Under the pieces are notes generated by a model, which saw only the letters and a program-made list of their open reading frames with translations, was not told where the DNA came from and did not search any database. Made by a program: the position numbers and the translations under genes. DNA of 25,112 nucleotides from an uncultured Porphyromonas sp. (lineage in GTDB: Bacteria > Bacteroidota > Bacteroidia > Bacteroidales > Porphyromonadaceae), in contig NZ_CABUAN010000031.1 of the NCBI RefSeq assembly GCF_902489635.1, forward strand, positions 1-25,112. The letters run 5' to 3'. This document shows, one piece after another, positions 5,979 through 14,124 of this stretch. How positions within the stretch are numbered: position 1 is the stretch's first letter; each line of letters opens with the position of its first letter.

Positions 5979-6761
5979 ATGTCTCCCACATACCTTCTCA
6001 TAGATCAGGGCAATAGTCGCCTCAAGATCGCACTAGCGACCGACGAGCAGCTCTACCCTACACGACTCTACGCCGAGCCTCCTACTAGTGACCAGATACT
6101 AGAGCTGATATCTAGTTACCAGCTACCTGCAGAGCCCCTCCACGCTATCTACAGCTCGGTGGGAAAGAGAGAAGCTCCTTGGCTTGACTCCATCAAAAGC
6201 ATCTGCCAACTCTTTGTCACCCTCGACGCAGAGACTCCGCTACCGCTAGCTGAGATACAGTACGACAGGCAGAGCCTAGGCGTAGACCGCATAGCCAGCG
6301 TCGTCGGGGTAGCACGCCTCACCACGGCTCCATCTCTAATCGTCGACATAGGCACTGCAATCACCTACGATCTGCTCCTACCCGAGAGACGCTACATGGG
6401 TGGCAACATATCACCCGGGCCTGAGCTACGACTACAAGCACTACACGACTACACGGCTCGGCTACCGCGTGTGCCATGGGCTGACATCCAGACACATCTA
6501 GATCTGTGGCAGCAAGAGCTAGGCGAGCAGACGGATCAAGCGATATGGCTCGGCGTGGCACGAAGCATCGTACACGAGATAGACTCCTATATAGAGACTC
6601 TACGCCGGCACTACCCTACTCTAGAGGTATGGATCACGGGAGGATATGCTGAAGATTTTGTCAAGTGGCTAAAATATCCGACCTTTGTAGAGACAAACTT
6701 AGTGGAACAGGGGCTACGGGATATACTACAATATCAAGTAGCACGTTCCTGTGATAGTTAG
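5979..6761 (+). CDS. coaX: Type III pantothenate kinase
   Basis: A 260-residue CoaX, which phosphorylates pantothenate in the first step of coenzyme A synthesis in the cytoplasm. Family motifs are all present: the phosphate-binding DQGNSRLK near the N-terminus, GVDRIASVVG, the central IVDIGTAITYDLL and GGNISPGPELRLQALHDYTA, and a C-terminal ITGGYAEDF. Members of this type have an actin/ASKHA fold, act as dimers and are not inhibited by CoA. The start at 5979 puts MSPTYLLIDQGNSR at the N-terminus, as in relatives. It heads a long plus-strand block; in Bacteroidota the order coaX, outer membrane barrel, TPR, LptC, CNNM, PpiD is conserved. Confidence 0.95.
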   Translation: MSPTYLLIDQGNSRLKIALATDEQLYPTRLYAEPPTSDQILELISSYQLPAEPLHAIYSSVGKREAPWLDSIKSICQLFVTLDAETPLPLAEIQYDRQSLGVDRIASVVGVARLTTAPSLIVDIGTAITYDLLLPERRYMGGNISPGPELRLQALHDYTARLPRVPWADIQTHLDLWQQELGEQTDQAIWLGVARSIVHEIDSYIETLRRHYPTLEVWITGGYAEDFVKWLKYPTFVETNLVEQGLRDILQYQVARSCDS

Positions 6762-6819
6762 TTATCCGTGACTTGCGATGGTCACAGATGTCACTCCTTA
6801 TTATATAATGACAGCATAT

Positions 6820-8127
6820 ATGTCTCGATACATAGCACGTACCACTACCATACTGACGCTCTTAGCGACTATTCTCTTGCTACCAGTCGCTCTCTCCGCT
6901 CAGAGTAATACTACTGAGTCTCCCTACAGTCGCTTCGGCTTAGGCAGACTGGACAAGCAGACGCCCCATGCCCTCAGAGGAATGGGCGGACTGACTACTG
7001 CTATACGAGACAATATGATCATCAACCCGGCGAACCCCGCTTCTTACACGGCGGTCGACACGATGACCTTCCTCTTTGACTTCGGGCTCTCTATGGGTAT
7101 GAATATGCTCACCGAGGCGGGAAAGCGGGATACACGTATGGTGGGCAACTTTGACTACGCTACGGCTCTGATACCACTGGGCAAGCACTTTGCCGCCAGT
7201 GCCGGACTCGTCCCCTACTCGACCGTCGGCTATCGCTACGGCACGAAGGTGCCCGTACCAGGTGTCCAGGATCACTACGCTGCGCACGCTTACAAGGGGC
7301 AGGGCAACCTTCAGGAGGTCTATCTAGGCTTTGCGTGGAAAGTCCTCCCCTACTGGTCGCTCGGTGTCAACGCCTCCTACCTCTTTGGCAATCTACAGCA
7401 TGAGCGTCGCATCACATACGATATTAAGGAGAGTCTTAACCCGACCTTCCTCGACCACCTACGCATCCGCTCTGTGGGTGTACGTATCGGTACTCAGGGC
7501 ATTATACCGCTCTCTGCAGAGGGACATCAGATCAATATCGGTCTGACCTACGAGCCTAAGCTACCCATGTGGAGCCGACAGCTATCTCTCCAGACAGAGG
7601 CTATAACAGGGTCAGGAGCTCAGGTCATCCGTACCGACACGATCTCTAGCAAGTCGCTCTTTGCCCGTCCACACGTGGCCAGCGCTGGTATAGCATACCA
7701 AATAGAGAATAAACTTATCGCTGGGGCGGATGTCAAATATAGCAGATGGGGCGAAGCTCTAGCCAATAACCAATCACTAGACTACCAGGGGGTAGACCAG
7801 TGGCAAGTGGCTCTAGGCATGTCGTGGGTACCTAATGATCGCTCCTCACACTACGGCCAGCGTATAGCTTATCGCGCCGGTCTGCAAGGTGAGAATGCAT
7901 ACCTACGTATCCCCAACAGCCTAGGGGGCTACAACTCCTACTACCAGATAGGAGCTAATCTGGGACTCGGACTACCACTCGTGGACAAGAGATCGCACGT
8001 AGACGTAACTCTCGGATACTCCTACCTACGTCCCTCCAGTCGTACAGGACTCGCGGAGCACTATCTGACGCTGGGTGTAGCACTACGCTTTAACGAAGCA
8101 TGGTTCAAGCCCATCAAACTCGATTAA
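6820..8127 (+). CDS. Outer membrane beta-barrel protein, FadL/OmpP1-like
   Basis: A 435-residue exported protein. The chosen ATG gives a typical signal peptide (MSRYIARTTTILTLLATILL, cut after SAQ); an in-frame ATG at 6808 and a GTG at 6778 would only add residues in front. After the signal comes SPYSRFGLGRL, then RGMGG and NPANPASYTAVDT, a pattern of Bacteroidota proteins related to FadL-type (aromatic hydrocarbon/fatty acid) channels. The rest shows alternating strands rich in Tyr, Gly and aromatic pairs and ends in a strand (YLTLGVALRFNEAW), as expected of a barrel. The substrate is unknown. It follows coaX by 58 bases and is followed by the TPR gene after 23 bases. Confidence 0.8.
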   Translation: MSRYIARTTTILTLLATILLLPVALSAQSNTTESPYSRFGLGRLDKQTPHALRGMGGLTTAIRDNMIINPANPASYTAVDTMTFLFDFGLSMGMNMLTEAGKRDTRMVGNFDYATALIPLGKHFAASAGLVPYSTVGYRYGTKVPVPGVQDHYAAHAYKGQGNLQEVYLGFAWKVLPYWSLGVNASYLFGNLQHERRITYDIKESLNPTFLDHLRIRSVGVRIGTQGIIPLSAEGHQINIGLTYEPKLPMWSRQLSLQTEAITGSGAQVIRTDTISSKSLFARPHVASAGIAYQIENKLIAGADVKYSRWGEALANNQSLDYQGVDQWQVALGMSWVPNDRSSHYGQRIAYRAGLQGENAYLRIPNSLGGYNSYYQIGANLGLGLPLVDKRSHVDVTLGYSYLRPSSRTGLAEHYLTLGVALRFNEAWFKPIKLD

Positions 8128-8150
8128 AAAACCTTTTGTACATACCGATA

Positions 8151-9521
8151 ATGATGAAACTGAAGAATCTATTAACCCCTATACTAGTCCTCCTAGCTAC
8201 TTCGCTAACGCTCGGGGCTCAGACTGGTGTGGAGACGGGTACTCCTTTTGGCTCTGGGGATGACAGCATTCAGTGCCGACAGAACATTAGCCTCTTCACC
8301 TCTTATGTCAAGGGGAATAACTTTAAGGAAGCCTACCCATTTTGGCTTGAGGCTCTAGAAAAGTGCCCTGGATCGACAAAGAACATCTACCTCTACGGAG
8401 TGCAGATCATGAACTGGAAGATCGAGAAGGCCGAAGATGACGCTGCTCGTCAAGACGCTATCGAGAAGCTCCTCAAGCTATACGATATGCGTATCAAGTA
8501 CTTTGGCGACGACCCTAAGTATGGTAAGGACTATATAACCACCGCTAAGATCAACGACTACCTGCGCCTCTATGGTGACAAGGCTAGCTACGACAAGATC
8601 TACGAATGGGCCAAGCCTGTCGTCGAGGAGATGGGTGAAGAGACCGAGAGCCAGTTGGTATACTTCTTTGTCTTCGCCTCTATGAATAAAGCCATCGGCA
8701 ACCCTGACTGGCACGAGCATTATGTCGACGACTATATGACTGGTAATGGCATCCTACAGAACGATGTCGATGCCCTCACTGAAGCTGGCGATACGGTCAA
8801 GCTACAAAACATACAAAAGCTCAAGGGACAGCTCGACGAGCTATTCGCCACAAGCGGTCTAGCTGACTGCAATATGCTGATCAAGATCTATGGTGATGGC
8901 CTTGAGAAGAACAAGGACAACGTCAAGTATCTTCAGGCGATGCTCGATATGTTTCGCTACGCCAAGTGCGAGAACAGCCCTCTCTACGCTACCGCAAGCC
9001 GCTACCTATACAACATCAAGCCAACAGCGGCAGCTGCTATGGGACTAGCTTCTGATTGTATCAATAAGGGCCAAATGAGCCAAGCTAAGCAGTACCTCAA
9101 CGATGCCGTTTCGCTCACCTCTGACAAGCGTCTCCAAGCTACAATTTACTACACGCTCGGTGTCATCGATATGAAGGCACACAGCTACGCTTCGGCACGT
9201 CAATACTGCAACAAAGCTATGGCTGCCAATCCTTCTTTTGGAGCACCGCTTATCTTGATCGCACAGATGTATGCAGCCTCTGCTAAGAGCATCTTCCCCA
9301 ATGATCCTCTCAGACAGCGTCTTGTGTACGGGCTTGCTATCGACAAGCTACAGAGAGCTCGCAGCATAGACAGTAGCGTATCCGGTGAGGCTGGTAGACT
9401 CATCAGTCAGTACTCAAGCTATCTGCCCTCTCAGCAGGAAATCTTCTTCGAGCCTAACCTGAACGTGGGAGACTCCTTCTACGTAGGTGGCTGGATCGGA
9501 GAGTCTACACGCATTCGCTAA
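8151..9521 (+). CDS. Exported TPR protein
   Basis: A 456-residue protein with a signal peptide (MMKLKNLLTPILVLLATSLT, then LGAQ) and tetratricopeptide-like helical repeats. The clearest repeats are at the C-terminal side, such as AKQYLNDAVSLTSDKRLQATIYYTLGVIDM and the following SYASARQYCNKAMAANPSFG. TPR domains bind other proteins; here it probably serves an envelope complex in the periplasm. The longer frame starting inside the preceding gene (8100) lacks a signal peptide at its front, so ATG 8151 is preferred. In Bacteroidota the gene keeps this place between the barrel and LptC. A 57-base gap holds nothing before the hairpin at 9579-9623. Confidence 0.82.
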   Translation: MMKLKNLLTPILVLLATSLTLGAQTGVETGTPFGSGDDSIQCRQNISLFTSYVKGNNFKEAYPFWLEALEKCPGSTKNIYLYGVQIMNWKIEKAEDDAARQDAIEKLLKLYDMRIKYFGDDPKYGKDYITTAKINDYLRLYGDKASYDKIYEWAKPVVEEMGEETESQLVYFFVFASMNKAIGNPDWHEHYVDDYMTGNGILQNDVDALTEAGDTVKLQNIQKLKGQLDELFATSGLADCNMLIKIYGDGLEKNKDNVKYLQAMLDMFRYAKCENSPLYATASRYLYNIKPTAAAAMGLASDCINKGQMSQAKQYLNDAVSLTSDKRLQATIYYTLGVIDMKAHSYASARQYCNKAMAANPSFGAPLILIAQMYAASAKSIFPNDPLRQRLVYGLAIDKLQRARSIDSSVSGEAGRLISQYSSYLPSQQEIFFEPNLNVGDSFYVGGWIGESTRIR

Positions 9522-9578
9522 GAGTGCATCTGACAAACCTTATGGATCTACCTCAGTAGACTTCATGAATATAAATGG

Positions 9579-9623
9579 GTCAGCCAGCTAGTGAGACGCT
9601 ATGCGTTCGCTAAGCTGGCTGAC
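9579..9623 (+). terminator. Hairpin between TPR gene and lptC, terminator or attenuator
   Basis: Perfect 11-bp arms GTCAGCCAGCT and AGCTGGCTGAC, with a further inner ACGC/GCGT pair. A run of five T follows nine bases later (9632-9636), so it is not a textbook terminator. It may reduce or tune read-through into lptC. The hairpin overlaps the alternative GTG start at 9591, which argues against that start. Confidence 0.55.
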
Positions 9624-9644
9624 CTGCTAGCTTTTTATTCGCAG

Positions 9645-10253
9645 ATGACCAGACGCCAGACTCAGAGCCGACAGATGCTCTTACTATGCTTCAGCTTACT
9701 AGCTGTGGCTCTGCTCGCTGTGACTAGTTGTCAGCGCAAGGATCCACCACCACTCTCTGACGTAGGGCTAGACCCTGAGACCGCCTACTCGATGTACACC
9801 CGAGATGTGCGAGCACTCGTTGCCGACTCAGGCATCACACAGTACAGGCTGATTACGCCTGAGTGGTATGTGTACAACAAGAACGACAAAGTGGGTCGAG
9901 AGGCGCACTGGTACTTCCCTCATGGGCTCTACACAGAGCAATTTGACGAGCAGGATAGCACGACCGTCTTTGTAGAGGCTGACTCCGCTTTTTACTGGAC
10001 AGATCGTAAGCTGTGGGAGCTACATGGTGAGATCAACGTACGCAACCGTGCAGGCTCACGCTTTTACTCCCACCTCCTCTATTGGGATCAGGAGGAGAAG
10101 CGCATCTACACCCCAGATAGTGTATGGATAGACTCCCCAGAGCGAAAGATCAAGGGGTGCAACTTCGAGAGCGATGAGCAGTTCACACGTTACACCTTCC
10201 ACGGGAGCAGTGGTCAGATGCTCGTAGAGGACGACCCAGAAATGAGCGAGTAG
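9645..10253 (+). CDS. lptC: LPS export system protein LptC (lipoprotein form)
   Basis: A 202-residue protein with an N-terminal hydrophobic segment ending in a lipobox (LLAVTSC, about residue 29) and one LptC/OstA-like beta-jellyroll. Typical features are YSMYTRDVRALVADSGITQY, the central YFPHGLYTEQFDEQDS, ADSAFYWTDRKLWELHGEINVRN region and the late GCNFESDEQFTRYTFHGSSG. LptC passes lipopolysaccharide from the LptBFG transporter to LptA across the periplasm. A Cys-anchored form is usual in Bacteroidota. ATG 9645 is chosen because it leaves a normal signal peptide (MTRRQTQSRQMLLLCF) and because the GTG at 9591 lies in the hairpin. Confidence 0.87.
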   Translation: MTRRQTQSRQMLLLCFSLLAVALLAVTSCQRKDPPPLSDVGLDPETAYSMYTRDVRALVADSGITQYRLITPEWYVYNKNDKVGREAHWYFPHGLYTEQFDEQDSTTVFVEADSAFYWTDRKLWELHGEINVRNRAGSRFYSHLLYWDQEEKRIYTPDSVWIDSPERKIKGCNFESDEQFTRYTFHGSSGQMLVEDDPEMSE

Positions 10254-10278
10254 CGAGTCGTGATCCCTAGATTTCTAC

Positions 10279-10286
10279 TATCTTTG
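10279..10286 (+). promoter_or_regulatory. -7 promoter box before the CNNM gene
   Basis: TATCTTTG, 24 bases upstream of the ATG. No clear upstream TTTG box; probably an internal promoter of the block. Confidence 0.5.
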
Positions 10287-10309
10287 CAAACGTATGAAGC
10301 ATCTACTCC

Positions 10310-11575
10310 ATGGCTGACACGATTTGGCTACTGATCTACATAGTCCTACTGTTACTCCTCTCGGGATTCTTCTCGGGGACTGAGATCGCCTACCTCTCGG
10401 CAGATCGTCTGCGTCTCAAGCTCGACTCTAAGCGAGGGGGCGTCATAGGGCGTACACTCTCGATGCTCTATCGTCGTCCCGACCGCTTTATCACCACCCT
10501 ACTCGTAGGCAACAACATTGTACTGGTCATCTACGGTATGGTCATGACGAGACTCTTTGCGCCTCTACTGGCTCCCATTAGTAGCAATGCAGTCTTTCAG
10601 ATCACGGTCAATTCGCTTGTCTCTACCTTTATCATCGTTATCTTCGGGGAGTATCTGCCCAAAGCGCGTAATCGTATGAATCCCAACCAGCAGATGTATC
10701 GCAAGGCTCTGCCATCAGGATTCTTTCACATACTCCTCTACCCGATCACGCTCTTCTCCACAGGGCTCTCGAAGCTCTTTATGCTACTACTGCCCAAAGA
10801 TGCCATGCCAGCCACTGAAGAGCACCCCAAGCTCACGACTCTAGACCTAGACAACTACCTCAATATGAGCCAAAGCGGAGAGGGCTCTAGCGATCTCGAC
10901 ACCGAGGTCAAGATCATTCAAAACGCCATCGACTTCTCCACCACACAGGTGCGAGACTGCATGATACCTCGTAATGAGATCGTCTCTTGTGACATCGGCA
11001 CAGATGCGGAGACGCTCACCTCTCTCTTTATCTCTACTGGACTGACCAAGATCATCGTCTATAGAGAAAACATTGACAATGTCCTCGGTTACATTCACTC
11101 GGCCGAGATGTTCAAAGGACCTGACTGGCAGGCTCGTATACGCACCGTCGTCTTTGTCCCAGAGAGTATGAATGGGCAGAAGCTCATGGGGATCCTCATG
11201 CAGCGCAAGAAGTCTATCGCGATCGTTATCGACGAGCTAGGAGGCACCTCTGGACTAATTACCCTCGAGGATCTCGTCGAGGAGATCTTTGGCGACATCG
11301 AGGACGAGCATGATCAAAACAAAATCGTCTCTAAGCACAACGCAGATGGATCCTACACCTTCAGCGGGCGACTAGAGATAGACGATGCCAACGAGCAGTG
11401 GCAGCTAGCACTCCCCACGAGCGATGAGTATATCACCATCGCCGGACTTATTATCAGCCACCTCGAGCGCATTCCTGTGCCAGGTGAGCAGATCGTGATA
11501 GGCAAGCTACAATTTGACATTATCAAGTCGACAGATACACGTATAGAACTTGTGAAGATGTGGAAAGACCTCTGA
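10310..11575 (+). CDS. CNNM/CorC-type transporter-associated protein (DUF21, CBS pair, CorC domain)
   Basis: A 421-residue inner-membrane protein, often labelled hemolysin. The DUF21 domain (about 1-180) starts with the signature LSGFFSGTEIAYLSADRLR and has four hydrophobic helices. Two CBS domains follow (about 205-330), with TQVRDCMIPRNEIVS in the first and IAIVIDELGGTSGLITLEDL in the second, then EEIFGDIEDEHD and a C-terminal CorC/HlyC domain (about 340-421, DGSYTFSGRLEIDD). Relatives take part in magnesium or cobalt efflux and homeostasis; in gliding Bacteroidota the paralogue GldE has this plan, but no gld gene is next to this one. It lies between lptC and the ppiD-like gene as in other Bacteroidota. 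Confidence 0.9.
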   Translation: MADTIWLLIYIVLLLLLSGFFSGTEIAYLSADRLRLKLDSKRGGVIGRTLSMLYRRPDRFITTLLVGNNIVLVIYGMVMTRLFAPLLAPISSNAVFQITVNSLVSTFIIVIFGEYLPKARNRMNPNQQMYRKALPSGFFHILLYPITLFSTGLSKLFMLLLPKDAMPATEEHPKLTTLDLDNYLNMSQSGEGSSDLDTEVKIIQNAIDFSTTQVRDCMIPRNEIVSCDIGTDAETLTSLFISTGLTKIIVYRENIDNVLGYIHSAEMFKGPDWQARIRTVVFVPESMNGQKLMGILMQRKKSIAIVIDELGGTSGLITLEDLVEEIFGDIEDEHDQNKIVSKHNADGSYTFSGRLEIDDANEQWQLALPTSDEYITIAGLIISHLERIPVPGEQIVIGKLQFDIIKSTDTRIELVKMWKDL

Positions 11576-11590
11576 TAACTGAATTTTAAC

Positions 11591-11598
11591 TACCTTTG
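11591..11598 (+). promoter_or_regulatory. -7 promoter box before the ppiD-like gene
   Basis: TACCTTTG directly after the CNNM stop codon, with a leader of about 75 bases to the next ATG. The upstream box is not clear. Confidence 0.55.
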
Positions 11599-11680
11599 CC
11601 ACCTAGATAGCTTTCGCATTCTCACTGAGGATAGCTGGAAGCCCGATTCATAGAGAAGAAAAAACAGATAGTACTATATA

Positions 11681-13843
11681 ATGGCTACGCTACAGAAAAT
11701 CAGAAATCGTGCCGGCCTGCTCATCATCGTAGTAGGTGTCGCACTCTTAGCATTTATCATCGGTGATGGTCTACGATCAGGCTCATCACTGCTTCAGGAC
11801 AACAAGATGGTCGCTCTCAAGATTGACGACAAGAAGGTCAAGTACGATGAGTACCAGCAGCTTCTCACCGAGCGCACAGAGCCATACGAGCGCCAGCGCC
11901 AAGGCAAGCTAACGGATCAAGATCGTGTGCAGATCAGCAACCAGCTAGCACAGGAGCTCATAGCCGAATACGCCCTAGAGCAGGAGGCTAAAGCGATCGG
12001 TATACGTGTCACCCCAGCAGAAGTCTCTGCGCTCATCTTTGGTGAGGGGCTACCTACGTCTCAGTGGGCCGCACAGTTCTTCTCACAGTTTGGAGTAGAC
12101 ATGGGCAATCCTGAGCAGATTCGGAGCATCATGAGTGAGCTGGATCTGAACAAGATCAAGAGCCTCCCAGCTGAGCAGCAGAGCATGATGCTCTCTGTAC
12201 GCAATCAGTGGCTAGAGACAGAGAAGCAGATCCGCACGCAGCGACTCTCTGAGAAGGTCAATGCACTGCTCACCCGTAGCTACGCCATCAACTCGCTCGA
12301 CGAGAAGTACACCACAGGGCTAGGCACACGTACCGTTGCTGTCGTACGCACACCGAGCACCATCCTGCCCAATGATCAGGTCAAAGTCACAGACCAGCAG
12401 GTCAAGGCTTACTACGATAGCCACAAGCAGCTATTTGCGACTCCCCTTGAGCAGGCTAAGGTCAACTACTACAGCATCCTAGTACGTCCTAGCGAGGCTG
12501 ACTATGCAGTTGCCAAGGCTGAGGTAGACTCCGCTCGCGTACTGCTCCTAGCTACGACGACACCCGATAAGGTGGTACGCAACTATGAGAATGGTGTTGC
12601 CCTCGAGACCTACCTCACAGACAAGGAGCTAGAGCAGTCCCTCTCCACCCTACCCAACGCTATGACTATGCTTCGCGAGGGCGCGATAGGTAGTGTCAAT
12701 GAGCCAGTCATTGTCAACGACAGCTACACACTCATCAAGCTCATCGACCGCAAGCAGGCTCCCGAGGACGTTAAGGTCAATCTGATTCCACTTGACACGA
12801 TCAATGCACCGAAGGCTGATAGCCTGATGGCAGCTCTCCAGAGTGGATCTGCTACGCTGGCTCAGGTTGTAGCAACTTACGCTATGGATGAGCAGACCAA
12901 GGCAAATGGTGGCTACCTCATCAATCAGGACCGCTATACGGGAATGCCCGACAGCACTTTCACCGAGGCAGCGCTCTTCGGGATGGGGCTAGACACACTA
13001 AACAAGACTCCTATCAATCAGTTTGTCAAGTTGGAGATACAAGGCACTACATGTCTCGTCCGTAAGACGGCCCCCTCGGCATCTGTCAATCACTACAAGG
13101 TCGCACAGCTCACCGTGCCCATCAACTTCTCCGAGGAGACCTTCCGTACGGAGCAAGCTAAGATCAACGAGATCTTTAGTGGCGACAAGAAGTTTGACCA
13201 GATGATGGATGATGCTCAGAAGGCTGGCCTATCCGTGGTACGTGGTGAGTATATCAATAGCTTCTCAGCAGCTCTCGCATCGGTTCCTAACTCTCGTGAG
13301 ATCGTCAGCTGGGCACTACGCTCTAAGGCCGGCACTGTATCAGACAAGATCTTCCGCTGTGGCAACAACGACTACCTAGTCGTAGCTCAGGTCGAGACAA
13401 AGTACCCCGCCGGCTTCCAGCCCTTCGAGCAGGTAGCTGATCAAGTACGTGACCGCGTCCTGATGGAGCAGCGTGGCGATCAGCTCGCCTCCAACCTAGC
13501 AGGCAAGAAGCTAAACAGCCTCGACAGCTACGCTACAGAGATGCAGTCGAGCGTAGACACACTCTACAACATCAGCTACGTCTCCTCTCCCAATACGCCC
13601 TCAGCACTCGTGGGCAAGGCTATGACGACGGCTGTCGGTCAGCTCTCAGCACCATTCCGTGCTGGTACGGAGGTGGTTGTGCTACAGCCTATCTCGGAGA
13701 ATGTAGACGCCTCTGTCACGAAGCCCTCACCTGCAGCTACGGCTCAGAAGCGTCGCTCCTATGGACAGCAGATGGCATCCAGAGCTATGAATGAGCTCAT
13801 CAGGCAGACTCATTTTGAGGACACTCGTTATCGCTTCTGGTAA
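11681..13843 (+). CDS. PpiD/SurA-like peptidyl-prolyl isomerase, membrane-anchored chaperone
   Basis: A 720-residue protein of the Bacteroidota PpiD type. One N-terminal membrane helix (about 11-28) anchors it to the inner membrane with the rest in the periplasm. A SurA_N-like helical region follows (about 40-200; YDEYQQLLTERTEPYERQR, then LAQELIAEYALEQEAKAIGI). A parvulin (PPIC) domain lies at about 364-465, with FTEAALFGMG and the diverged NGGYL in place of the usual GGDLG. The C-terminal third has a second helical/parvulin-like part. It should help outer membrane proteins and other exported proteins to fold. Length agrees with family members of about 710 residues. A terminator follows at 13893-13926. 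Confidence 0.88.
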   Translation: MATLQKIRNRAGLLIIVVGVALLAFIIGDGLRSGSSLLQDNKMVALKIDDKKVKYDEYQQLLTERTEPYERQRQGKLTDQDRVQISNQLAQELIAEYALEQEAKAIGIRVTPAEVSALIFGEGLPTSQWAAQFFSQFGVDMGNPEQIRSIMSELDLNKIKSLPAEQQSMMLSVRNQWLETEKQIRTQRLSEKVNALLTRSYAINSLDEKYTTGLGTRTVAVVRTPSTILPNDQVKVTDQQVKAYYDSHKQLFATPLEQAKVNYYSILVRPSEADYAVAKAEVDSARVLLLATTTPDKVVRNYENGVALETYLTDKELEQSLSTLPNAMTMLREGAIGSVNEPVIVNDSYTLIKLIDRKQAPEDVKVNLIPLDTINAPKADSLMAALQSGSATLAQVVATYAMDEQTKANGGYLINQDRYTGMPDSTFTEAALFGMGLDTLNKTPINQFVKLEIQGTTCLVRKTAPSASVNHYKVAQLTVPINFSEETFRTEQAKINEIFSGDKKFDQMMDDAQKAGLSVVRGEYINSFSAALASVPNSREIVSWALRSKAGTVSDKIFRCGNNDYLVVAQVETKYPAGFQPFEQVADQVRDRVLMEQRGDQLASNLAGKKLNSLDSYATEMQSSVDTLYNISYVSSPNTPSALVGKAMTTAVGQLSAPFRAGTEVVVLQPISENVDASVTKPSPAATAQKRRSYGQQMASRAMNELIRQTHFEDTRYRFW

Positions 13844-13892
13844 GACTCTCGATAGATAAGCGTCGCTTAGATACGCTTTCATCAGTTATAGT

Positions 13893-13926
13893 AGACGCAC
13901 ACCGGCATACGAGCGGGTGTGCGTCT
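13893..13926 (+). terminator. Terminator after the ppiD-like gene
   Basis: Arms AGACGCACACC and GGTGTGCGTCT with a 12-base loop, followed by the T-rich TCTCTTATCATTT. It closes the envelope block. Confidence 0.75.
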
Positions 13927-13952
13927 TCTCTTATCATTTCTGTGGTAAAGCT

Positions 13953-13989
13953 TATTTGAGACTGTTGCAAAAGTCAACAGTCTCTATTT
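13953..13989. mobile_element. Solo 27-bp MITE core with possible TATTT duplication
   Basis: A perfect core palindrome (13958-13984; arms GAGACTGTTG and CAACAGTCTC, loop CAAAAGT) lies between the ppiD-like and htrA genes. TATTT stands on both sides (13953-13957 and 13985-13989), which may be a target duplication; the bases are AT-rich, so chance is possible. Confidence 0.7.
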
Positions 13990-14124
13990 ATAGACACTCC
14001 TAATGCAACATTTCGCCACTTCAAACGTCTAATGGATATAAACCCTCTTGGGCGCAAGCAACTATAAGCCCGCTCTTGAGGACTATCCGATCAATCTATT
14101 AGCAAGAAGTATAACCTTAATACT

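Noticed and set aside
8100..8150. Longer TPR protein starting inside the barrel gene
   Set aside because: The extra residues would precede and spoil a good signal peptide; ATG 8151 is preferred.
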